Origin: Clostridia bacterium
GTDB taxonomy: Bacteria > Bacillota > Clostridia > Oscillospirales > CAG-272
Assembly (NCBI GenBank): GCA_017937845.1
Contig: JAGBCV010000065.1
Location: 1-64,000, forward strand
Direction of reading: 5' to 3'
Length of the DNA: 64,000 nt
Positions 16,221-23,675 of this stretch are shown one piece after another. Position 1 is the first letter of the stretch, and each line of letters starts with the position of its first letter. A program made the translations under genes and the position numbers. A model generated the notes under the pieces. It saw nothing but the letters and a program-made list of their open reading frames with translations. It did no database searches and was not told the origin of the DNA.

Positions 16221-17906
16221 ATGGATTTTAATGCACTTGCGGAAATGCTCTTTCCGCATATTACAGAAACACCTGCGGATGTGGAAGCGAAATATCCTCC
16301 CAGAAATCTTCCCGAAGGCGCAAAGGTAACGCGCTTTGCTCCCAGCCCCACAGGCTTCGTTCATTTCGGCGGACTTTTCCCGTCCACCGTTGCGGAACGC
16401 CTTGCACATCAGTCGGGCGGTGTATTTTATCTCCGCATTGAAGATACCGACGCCAAGCGCGAGGTAGAAGGTGCGGCTGAGGGTCTTATCAAAACACTCG
16501 CAACCTATGGCATCAACTTTGATGAAGGCGCGATCCTTGACGAAAGCGGTAAGGTTGCAGATAAGGGCGCATACGGTCCTTATAAGCAAAGCATGAGAGG
16601 TCCCATCTATCAGACCTTTGCAAAACAGCTCGTTCGTGAAGGTAAGGCGTATCCTTGCTTCACTACTGAGGAAGAGCTCGATGAGCTTCAGCAGGTAAAC
16701 AAAAAAGAAGAGATCAAAAATACAGACTGGCAGGCAGAAGCCGAAAGCCGCCGTGCGGAAATGCTCGCAAGAAGAAGCTTCACAATGGAAGAAGTGAAAG
16801 AGCATCTTGATGCGGGTCATCCGTTCGTCGTTCGTATCCTTGCAAACGGCGATCCCGAAAAGAAAGTGAAATTCACCGACCTTGTCAAGGGCGCTATCGA
16901 ATTTCCCGAAAACGACGAGGATTTCGTTCTTCTCAAATCCGACGGTATCCCGACCTACCACTTTGCTCATGCCGTTGACGATCATTTGATGGGTACGACA
17001 CACGTTATCCGCGGCGAAGAATGGCTTCCCAGCCTTCCCAAACACGTTCAGCTTTTCTCCTATCTTGGCTTCAAGCTTCCCAAATATATGCACATCGCGC
17101 AGATCATGCGCCTTGACGAAAACGGCAACAAGAAAAAGCTTTCCAAGCGCGATATGGGCGCGAATATGGACGATTACACCCGTATGGGCTATTCTCCCGA
17201 AGCGGTCTGCGAATATGTCATGACGCTTCTCAACTCCAACTATGAGGAATGGCACGCGAAAAACCTTGACAAGCCCTACACCGAATTTCCGTTCAACATC
17301 AAAAAGATGTCCGTTTCCGGCTGTCTGTTTGATTTCAATAAACTCAACGACGTTTCCAAAAATATCCTCTCTCGCATGACAGCGGAAGGGGTCTACGAAA
17401 AGCTTACCGTTTGGGCATCCGCATTCGACCCCGATTTTGCGGAAGCGCTCACGTCTGACAAGGAAATGGCTGTGAAGATTCTCTCCATTGGCAGAGGCGG
17501 TAAGAAGCCGAGAAAGGACCTTGCAACTTGGGCAGATGCAAAACCCTATATGGGCTTCTTCTATGACAAGTTCTTTGCCATCGAAGACGAATATCCTGCG
17601 TTTGATCAGGATATCATCAAGGCAACGCTCGAAAAATTCCTTGAAACCTACAACTATGCAGACGAAATGAACGTATGGTTCGATAAGATCAAAGCGATCG
17701 CCGATAGTCTTGGCTTTGCTTCCGATATGAAGGCGTACAAGGCAAATCCCGAAGCGTTCAAGGGCAACGTCGCTGATATTTCCGCATTTATCCGCGTTGC
17801 GGTAACGGGTAAGCAGAATGCCCCCGACCTTTACACCGTGATGCAGATCATCGGCGAAGAAAAGACAAGAGCGAGAATCAGCGCTCAGATCGATACAATG
17901 AAATAA
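16221..17906 (+). CDS. gltX: glutamyl-tRNA synthetase
   Basis: The 561-residue class I synthetase charges tRNA with glutamate. FAPSPTGFVHFGG at 39-51 is the HIGH region, here reading HFGG, IEDTD is at 73-77, and KLSKR at 306-310 is the KMSKS-type loop. It is longer than the roughly 480-residue common bacterial form, with a 35-residue N-terminal extension and inserts around 140-200. This fits a divergent lineage found in some Clostridia. It lies next to a separate GlnRS gene, so a strict glutamate specificity is expected. Confidence 0.95.
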   Translation: MDFNALAEMLFPHITETPADVEAKYPPRNLPEGAKVTRFAPSPTGFVHFGGLFPSTVAERLAHQSGGVFYLRIEDTDAKREVEGAAEGLIKTLATYGINFDEGAILDESGKVADKGAYGPYKQSMRGPIYQTFAKQLVREGKAYPCFTTEEELDELQQVNKKEEIKNTDWQAEAESRRAEMLARRSFTMEEVKEHLDAGHPFVVRILANGDPEKKVKFTDLVKGAIEFPENDEDFVLLKSDGIPTYHFAHAVDDHLMGTTHVIRGEEWLPSLPKHVQLFSYLGFKLPKYMHIAQIMRLDENGNKKKLSKRDMGANMDDYTRMGYSPEAVCEYVMTLLNSNYEEWHAKNLDKPYTEFPFNIKKMSVSGCLFDFNKLNDVSKNILSRMTAEGVYEKLTVWASAFDPDFAEALTSDKEMAVKILSIGRGGKKPRKDLATWADAKPYMGFFYDKFFAIEDEYPAFDQDIIKATLEKFLETYNYADEMNVWFDKIKAIADSLGFASDMKAYKANPEAFKGNVADISAFIRVAVTGKQNAPDLYTVMQIIGEEKTRARISAQIDTMK

Positions 17907-17927
17907 GGATTCAGATATTTTGGTAGG

Positions 17928-17945
17928 GGAGGAGCTTGCTCCTCC
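17928..17945. repeat. perfect GC-rich hairpin between gltX and glnS
   Basis: GGAGGAGC and GCTCCTCC arms are separated by two bases, with no T-run after them, so this is not a standard terminator. It may be a REP-like repeat or a processing/stability element. Confidence 0.55.
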
Positions 17946-17983
17946 AGAAAACAAGAATTTCCGACAAAAGGAGACTTTATATC

Positions 17984-19651
17984 ATGAGTGAAATTTCCAA
18001 CAATTTTTTATATGAAGCGATCGATGAGGATATCGCTTCGGGTAAGGTAAAAGCAGACGAAATCCATACCCGTTTTCCCCCCGAACCCAACGGTTATCTT
18101 CACATCGGTCATTGCAAGGCAATGATCATCGACTTCGGCACTGCGCGCAAATACGGCGGTAAATGCAATCTCCGTATGGACGACACCAACCCTGCAAAGG
18201 AAGATACCGAATACGTTGATGCCATCAAAGAGGATATCAAGTGGCTCGGCTTTGATTGGGAGGACCGTTTCTATTACGGCTCTGACTATTTTGAAAAGGA
18301 CTACGAGCTTGCCGTCGGTCTGATCAAGAAAGGTCTTGCTTACGTTTGCGAGCTGACTCCCGAGCAGTTCCGTACACCCGAATATGCAGGCAACACCACG
18401 ACTCCTGCCGTTTCTCCTTGGAGAGATCGTCCCATAGAGGAAAGTCTTGACCTCTTTGAACGCATGAAAAACGGCGAATTTCCCGAGGGCAAATATACAC
18501 TTCGCGCAAAGATCGACCTTGCTTCCGGCAACTTCTGTATGCGTGACCCCGTTATTTACAGAATCAAATACGTAGAGCATCACAGACAGGGAACCAAATG
18601 GTGCATCTTCCCGATGTACGACTTCGCGCACCCGATCCAGGACGCGCTCGAGGGCATCACACACTCCCTTTGTTCTTTGGAATACGTCATTCACCGTCCG
18701 CTCTATAACTGGGTCATCGAAAACGTTGACCTTGACTATAAACCCTGTCCTCCCCGTCAGATCGAGTTTGCAAGACTCAATATGACACACACCGTCATGT
18801 CGAAGCGTTATCTCCGCGCACTCGTGGAAAACGGCGTCGTTGACGGCTGGGATGACCCCCGTATGCCCACGCTTTGCGGTCTTCGCCGCCGTGGTTATAC
18901 CGCCGCATCCATTCTCGATTTTATCGAAAGAATCGGCGTTTCCACCTCCAATAGCCTTGTTGACATTCGTCTTCTCGAAAGCTGTATTCGTGAAGAGCTT
19001 AATATGAAGGCTGCTCGCCGCATCTGCGTACAGAAGCCCATCAAGGTCGTGATCGACAACTATCCCGAAGACAAGTTGGAATATTTCTCCGTTTCCAATA
19101 ATCCCAACGATCCCGAAGCAGGAACCAGAGAGGTTCCGTTCACCCGTGAGCTTTACATTGATGCCGAGGACTTTGCCGAGGTTCCGCCTCCGAAGTTCTT
19201 CCGCATGAAGCTAGGCGGCGAGGTTCGTCTCATGGGCGCGTATATCGTAAAATGTGTTTCCATCGAAAAGAATGAAGACGGCTCTGTTAAAGAGATCCAC
19301 TGCACAGCAGACCTTGAAGCAGGCAACGGCAATCCTCTTGACGGCAGAAAGATCAAAGGTACGATCCACTGGCTTTCCGCAAAATACGCAGAGGATACCA
19401 CGCTCGTACTTTACAGCCACCTCTTCACGCTCGAAAACGTTGCGGATATCCCCGAAGGCAAGACCTATGAGGATTATATGGATCCGAACTCTGCGCTCCG
19501 CATTGAAGGCGCAAAGATCGAGCCTGCGCTTGCAAATGCAGAAGCAGGCGAACGCTTCCAGTTCGTTCGTTCGGGCTACTTTGTAAAGGATACCAAAAAT
19601 CCCAATACCTTCAATAGAATCGTAAGCCTCAAGGATGGTTTTAAGGCATGA
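17984..19651 (+). CDS. glnS: glutaminyl-tRNA synthetase
   Basis: The 555-residue enzyme charges tRNA-Gln directly. It shows the GlnRS form of the HIGH motif, PPEPNGYLHIGH at 32-43, MDDTNP at 65-70 and the KMSKS-type VMSKR at 271-275, then the two C-terminal beta-barrel anticodon domains. The frame is open from 17936, but AAAAGGAG before the ATG at 17984 and the family N-terminus set the start. Direct glutaminylation is the exception among Gram-positive bacteria, most of which use GatCAB. The LUD gene overlaps its stop by 4 bases. Confidence 0.96.
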   Translation: MSEISNNFLYEAIDEDIASGKVKADEIHTRFPPEPNGYLHIGHCKAMIIDFGTARKYGGKCNLRMDDTNPAKEDTEYVDAIKEDIKWLGFDWEDRFYYGSDYFEKDYELAVGLIKKGLAYVCELTPEQFRTPEYAGNTTTPAVSPWRDRPIEESLDLFERMKNGEFPEGKYTLRAKIDLASGNFCMRDPVIYRIKYVEHHRQGTKWCIFPMYDFAHPIQDALEGITHSLCSLEYVIHRPLYNWVIENVDLDYKPCPPRQIEFARLNMTHTVMSKRYLRALVENGVVDGWDDPRMPTLCGLRRRGYTAASILDFIERIGVSTSNSLVDIRLLESCIREELNMKAARRICVQKPIKVVIDNYPEDKLEYFSVSNNPNDPEAGTREVPFTRELYIDAEDFAEVPPPKFFRMKLGGEVRLMGAYIVKCVSIEKNEDGSVKEIHCTADLEAGNGNPLDGRKIKGTIHWLSAKYAEDTTLVLYSHLFTLENVADIPEGKTYEDYMDPNSALRIEGAKIEPALANAEAGERFQFVRSGYFVKDTKNPNTFNRIVSLKDGFKA

Positions 19652-20292
19652 TGAACATTGTAAAAACACTCGATGCGCTCCGCAAAAATAAAATGGATGC
19701 GTATTTCGTAAATACCAAGGAAGAGGCGAAGGCGCTTGCGCTTTCCCTCATTCCCGAGGGTGCGACTTGCGCTTCCGGCGGTTCTGTAACGCTTGATGAA
19801 ACGGGCATTCTCTCAGAACTGAAAAGCGATAAATACGCTTATATTGACAGAAATATCCCGACGCTCAGTCCCGAGGAAAGAGTGGATGCCATGAAGCGCG
19901 CGCTGACGGCAGATTACTATTTCATGAGCGCAAACGCCATCACCGAAAACGGCGAGCTTTACAACGTGGACGGCAACTCCAACCGCGTGGCGGCTCTCCT
20001 TTACGGAACGGGTACGGTCATCGTTGTGGCAGGGAAGAATAAAATCGTAAAAGATCTTGAAGAAGCGGTTCTCCGTGTCAAAACGGTCACCGCTCCCAAA
20101 AACGCCGCACGTTTGAACTGTGCGACACCCTGTGCGAAAACAGGTCGTTGCATCTCCTTGGAGCGTGGAGGCGATATGGCGGACGGATGCTCTTCTCCCG
20201 CCCGTATCTGCTGTAATTTCGTCGTTTCGGCACAGCAGAGACATCCCTCCAGAATCAAAGTCATTCTGGTTGATGAAGAGCTTGGGTATTGA
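19648..20292 (+). CDS. LUD-domain (LutC/YkgG-like) protein
   Basis: The 214-residue protein has the LUD domain found in lactate-utilisation proteins: an early GATCASGGSVTLDETG, the central FMSANAITENGELYNVDGNSNRV, and GKNKIVKD. The C-terminus adds a cysteine cluster (TPCAKTGRC, then GCSSPARICC) that could bind a metal or Fe-S cluster. The genes for the other Lut subunits are absent, so it is a stand-alone relative of unknown role. It overlaps glnS by 4 bases and lies just before sufC, which makes a link to Fe-S metabolism possible. Confidence 0.85.
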   Translation: MMNIVKTLDALRKNKMDAYFVNTKEEAKALALSLIPEGATCASGGSVTLDETGILSELKSDKYAYIDRNIPTLSPEERVDAMKRALTADYYFMSANAITENGELYNVDGNSNRVAALLYGTGTVIVVAGKNKIVKDLEEAVLRVKTVTAPKNAARLNCATPCAKTGRCISLERGGDMADGCSSPARICCNFVVSAQQRHPSRIKVILVDEELGY

Positions 20293-20313
20293 TTTGAAAG
20301 GAATATCATAAGG

Positions 20314-21045
20314 ATGTTAGAACTTCAGAATATTTCGTTTTCCGCAGAAACGGAAAACGGTACAAAAGAAATTTTGAAAGATATCAGCCTCAAGGTGGAT
20401 GAACGCTTTGTCGCTATCACAGGTCCAAACGGCGGCGGTAAGTCTACGCTTGCCAAGGTCATCGCGGGTCTTATCACCCCGACCGAGGGCAGGATCATCC
20501 TCGACGGCGATGATATCACAGATCTTTCCATTACGGAACGTGCGCGCCGCGGCGTCAGCTTTGCTTTCCAGCAGCCGGTACGCTTTAAGGGCATCACCGT
20601 TCAGGATCTTATCACCATTGCGGCAGGACGTAAGATCGGTGTTTCCGAGGCTTGCGAATATCTTTCCGAGGTTGGACTTTGCGCGAGAGATTATATCAAC
20701 CGCGAGGTCAACGCTTCTCTTTCGGGCGGTGAGCTGAAGCGAATCGAGATTGCGACCGTTCTGGCAAGAGGTACGAAGCTTTCCGTATTTGACGAGCCCG
20801 AAGCAGGTATCGACCTTTGGAGCTTCAATAACCTCATCAAGGTGTTTGAAAATATGCACGAGAAAAAGGGCGGCTCCATTCTCATTATCTCCCATCAGGA
20901 AAGAATCCTCAACATTGCGGATAAGATCATCGTCATTGCAGGCGGTCATCTCAAGCAGATCGGCACAAAAGAAGAGATTCTCCCTGAGCTTCTGAGCGCA
21001 AGCGGCGGTATTGCTTGCCGCACACTTTCCGAAAAAGTGGTTTGA
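20314..21045 (+). CDS. sufC: Fe-S cluster assembly ATPase SufC
   Basis: SufC is the soluble ABC-type ATPase that works with the SufB/D scaffold in building Fe-S clusters. The 243-residue protein has Walker A GPNGGGKST at 37-45, the signature LSGGELKRIEIA, Walker B with the D-loop reading FDEPEAGIDLWS, and the switch histidine in IISHQE. The ELKR signature and the short Q-loop region separate SufC from transport ATPases. It stands 15 bases before its scaffold partner, and no sufS, sufU or sufE is present in the window. Confidence 0.94.
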   Translation: MLELQNISFSAETENGTKEILKDISLKVDERFVAITGPNGGGKSTLAKVIAGLITPTEGRIILDGDDITDLSITERARRGVSFAFQQPVRFKGITVQDLITIAAGRKIGVSEACEYLSEVGLCARDYINREVNASLSGGELKRIEIATVLARGTKLSVFDEPEAGIDLWSFNNLIKVFENMHEKKGGSILIISHQERILNIADKIIVIAGGHLKQIGTKEEILPELLSASGGIACRTLSEKVV

Positions 21046-21060
21046 TAAGGAGGCAAAGCT

Positions 21061-21981
21061 ATGATTGATGAAATTCAGAAAAATTTGCTCCGAGAGGTTG
21101 CCGATCTTGACAACCTGCCCGTGGGCGCATATAATATCCGTGCGAACGGTAAATCCGAAAGCCGCGCAACAACGGCAAATATCGATATCGTAACCAAAGA
21201 AGACGGAAAGGGAATTGATATCTACATCAAGCCCTTCACCAAAAAGGAAAGTCTTCATATTCCCGTTATCATCAGCGAAAGCGGTCTGACCGAGGTCGTT
21301 TATAACGATTTCCATATCGGAGAGGGCGCAGACGTTGTCATCATCGCGGGTTGCGGTATCCATAACTGCGGCACGCAGAAATCTGCACACGACGGCGTTC
21401 ACAGCTTCTATCTCGAAAAGAATGCGCGTGTCCGTTACGTGGAAAAGCACTACGGTGATGGCGACGGCATGGGCGAAAACATCATGAACCCCACGACCGT
21501 TGTTGAACTTGCCGAAGGCGCATATATGGAAATGGAGACCACCCAGATCAAGGGCATTGACTCCACTTCCCGCAAAACGACGGCAAAGGTTGCCGAAGGT
21601 GCAACTCTTATCGTCAAAGAAAAGATCATGACACACGGCAAGCAGTTTGCCGAAACGGATTTCACCGTTGACCTTTACGGTGAAAATTCGCATACGAACG
21701 TCATTTCCCGTTCTGTGGCAAAGGATACCTCCCGTCAGATTTTCCGTTCCAATATTCTCGGTAACGCAAAGTGCCACGGTCATACGGAATGTGATGCCAT
21801 CATCATGGATGATGCGACCGTCAGCGCGATTCCCGAGATCACGGCAAATCACATTGACGCAAGCCTTATTCATGAAGCCGCTATCGGTAAGATCGCAGGC
21901 GAGCAGCTCGCAAAGCTCATGACCCTCGGTCTTGACGAAAAGGAAGCGGAAGAACAGATCATCAGCGGATTTTTGAAATAA
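21061..21981 (+). CDS. SufB/SufD-family Fe-S scaffold protein (short form)
   Basis: The 306-residue protein is a single beta-helix scaffold related to SufB and SufD, shorter than the roughly 470-residue SufB of the full pathway. Recognisable parts are VVIIAGCGIHNCG (two cysteines near 99 and 103), the HSFYLEKNARVRYVEKHYG strand, and the C-terminal MDDATVSAIPEI...HEAAIGKI block. With SufC it makes a two-component unit like the minimal SUF systems known in Archaea and Clostridia. The following eamA start overlaps its stop by one base. Confidence 0.9.
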   Translation: MIDEIQKNLLREVADLDNLPVGAYNIRANGKSESRATTANIDIVTKEDGKGIDIYIKPFTKKESLHIPVIISESGLTEVVYNDFHIGEGADVVIIAGCGIHNCGTQKSAHDGVHSFYLEKNARVRYVEKHYGDGDGMGENIMNPTTVVELAEGAYMEMETTQIKGIDSTSRKTTAKVAEGATLIVKEKIMTHGKQFAETDFTVDLYGENSHTNVISRSVAKDTSRQIFRSNILGNAKCHGHTECDAIIMDDATVSAIPEITANHIDASLIHEAAIGKIAGEQLAKLMTLGLDEKEAEEQIISGFLK

Positions 21982-22910
21982 TGGAAAAGCGCTCACATAA
22001 TATGGCGCGAATCGGTTCGGCGGCGCTCTTTTTGGCGGCTTTTATCTGGGGTACGTCCTTTGTTATGATGAAAGACGTTTCGGAAAAGCTGCCGCCGAGC
22101 CTTCTTTTGGCGCTTCGGTTTACACTTGGCTGTATCTTACTTTCCGTTCTTTTTATCAAGCGCTTCAAAAAGTTAGATAAAACGTATCTTTTGCCCGGTC
22201 TTGTGATTGGCGCGCTTCTTTTCTCAGCGTATCTGGTGCAGACCTATGGACTGATCGGTACGACACCCGGAAAAAACGCCTTTCTGACGGCATCCTACTG
22301 TGTCATCACGCCGTTTTTGTTTTGGTTCATCTCCAAAAGATCTCCCGACCATTATCATATGACGGCGGCGATCGTTTGTCTTATCGGTATCTTTTTTATC
22401 TCTGTGGATTTCGGAGGAGAATCGCTTCTTACGGTCGCGCTTGGTGACGTTTTGACGCTTATCTGTGGATTTTTCTATGCGGCGCATATCGTTGCCATTA
22501 CCACGATGGCAAACGACAAAGACCCCATGCTCATCACCATTTTGCAGTTTGGTGTGGCGGCGGTGCTTTCTTGGTTGACGTATGCGATCTTATCCCCGCT
22601 CGGACTTGCGCCCATTACAGCGACGGTTGATGACGCCTCCGGCATCGCGGTACAGCTCGTATATCTTTCCGTCATGTGTACGGCAGCAGCGCTTGGACTT
22701 CAAAATTTCGGTCAGAAATACGCTCACCCGACAAGCGCCGCGGTCATCTTGACCTTTGAAGCGGTGTTTGGCGCACTTTTTTCTCTTCTTCTCGGAAAGG
22801 AAAGCGGATTTACGGTTTGGCGTGCTCTTGGTTTTGTCTTGATGTTCGTGGCGGTCATCATTTCGGAAACAAAACTCTCATTTTTGAAAAAGAAAAAAGG
22901 TGATACATAA
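21981..22910 (+). CDS. EamA/DMT-superfamily transporter
   Basis: The 309-residue membrane protein has ten predicted helices in two homologous halves. The EamA marks are FIWGTSFVMMKD near the start and PTSAAVILTFEAVFGALFSLLLGKE in the second half. Drug/metabolite transporters of this type export amino acids, nucleosides or other small metabolites, and the substrate here is unknown. It is translationally coupled to the scaffold gene. Confidence 0.92.
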   Translation: MEKRSHNMARIGSAALFLAAFIWGTSFVMMKDVSEKLPPSLLLALRFTLGCILLSVLFIKRFKKLDKTYLLPGLVIGALLFSAYLVQTYGLIGTTPGKNAFLTASYCVITPFLFWFISKRSPDHYHMTAAIVCLIGIFFISVDFGGESLLTVALGDVLTLICGFFYAAHIVAITTMANDKDPMLITILQFGVAAVLSWLTYAILSPLGLAPITATVDDASGIAVQLVYLSVMCTAAALGLQNFGQKYAHPTSAAVILTFEAVFGALFSLLLGKESGFTVWRALGFVLMFVAVIISETKLSFLKKKKGDT

Positions 22911-22911
22911 A

Positions 22912-23460
22912 ATGGAAGAAAAGAAACAATACGATGACGTGAAAGAAAACGCTGCTTTCGTGGCAGAAGGCTCGATGACCCGCGAAATGTTTCTTGATCT
23001 GCAAAAGGCATGGACGGGAAGAAAAACCGTTTTTCTTTGTATTCTGATTCTTTTTTCTGTCATTTTCGTTTGGAATCTCATAACAATGTACTTGGATTTT
23101 TTAGTTACGGTCGTAGCATTCGCGGTCGTAGTCGTGTATGCCTTGGTGCTTTTTTGGTCGCCCCATGCAACTGCCAAGCGTCAATATGAAACGATGCTCA
23201 TTGCAAACGGCGGTGAAACTCGAATAATCCATTGTTTTACGGAAAACGGGATCGAACAATATAATACCAAAACGGGCGCACATATGCATTATGATTATCT
23301 GCGTATCCGTAAAATGAAAAAGACAAAGCTTTGCTATCTTCTTTGGCTTGAAAAGAATGTTGTTTATGTAGTTGCACGTAACACTTTGACGAAAGGCACA
23401 GAAGTAGAGCTTGAAGCGTTTCTTATCACAAAATGTTCCTTGGCGAAAAGAAAATTTTGA
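22912..23460 (+). CDS. YcxB-like membrane protein
   Basis: The 182-residue protein has two adjacent helices (about 33-53 and 56-80) followed by a soluble domain matching the YcxB-like C-terminal pattern: FTENGIEQYNTKTGAHMHYDYLRIRKMKKT, then YVVARNTLTKGTEVELEAFL. The function of the family is unknown. A GTG at 22900 is in frame, but the ATG at 22912, one base after the eamA stop and behind AAAGGTGA, is preferred. It is the last gene before a strong terminator. Confidence 0.8.
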   Translation: MEEKKQYDDVKENAAFVAEGSMTREMFLDLQKAWTGRKTVFLCILILFSVIFVWNLITMYLDFLVTVVAFAVVVVYALVLFWSPHATAKRQYETMLIANGGETRIIHCFTENGIEQYNTKTGAHMHYDYLRIRKMKKTKLCYLLWLEKNVVYVVARNTLTKGTEVELEAFLITKCSLAKRKF

Positions 23461-23467
23461 TATGAAT

Positions 23468-23500
23468 ATAAAAGTCGGCTGAGGCTCAGCCGACTTTTAT
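23468..23500. terminator. strong, nearly perfect palindromic terminator
   Basis: AAAAGTCGGCTGAG pairs with CTCAGCCGACTTTT across a minimal loop, with U-runs possible on both strands. It closes the gltX-to-ycxB unit. Confidence 0.88.
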
Positions 23501-23521
23501 ATTATGGGTTTTGTTCGGATT

Positions 23522-23549
23522 TGTTCAAAAATCTATTGATTTTTGAACA
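23522..23549 (+). promoter_or_regulatory. perfect 12-base inverted repeat overlapping a -35 box (operator candidate)
   Basis: TGTTCAAAAATC (23522-23533) and GATTTTTGAACA (23538-23549) are separated by four bases and cover the -35 box of the promoter for the large secreted protein. The position suits a repressor. Confidence 0.65.
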
Positions 23550-23564
23550 TTTTTTCTTTATAAT
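23536..23564 (+). promoter_or_regulatory. promoter of the large secreted protein
   Basis: TTGATT (23536-23541), 17-base spacer, consensus TATAAT (23559-23564). It is followed by an untranslated leader of roughly 105 bases. Confidence 0.75.
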
Positions 23565-23675
23565 GGTATTGGGACTTGTTTAGAATATGACAATATGCCC
23601 AATATATAGTGCGCTTTCAAACAGGTTCCAAAAGTCGAGTTACAAAAAAACAATAACACAAAGGAGGATTTTTCT

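Noticed and set aside
16194-17954. 586-codon open frame antisense to gltX
   Set aside because: It mirrors the codon bias of gltX, has no family signature, and the sense strand encodes a complete synthetase.
20317-21996. 559-codon open frame antisense to sufC and the scaffold gene
   Set aside because: It spans two clearly recognised genes and shows no domain of its own.
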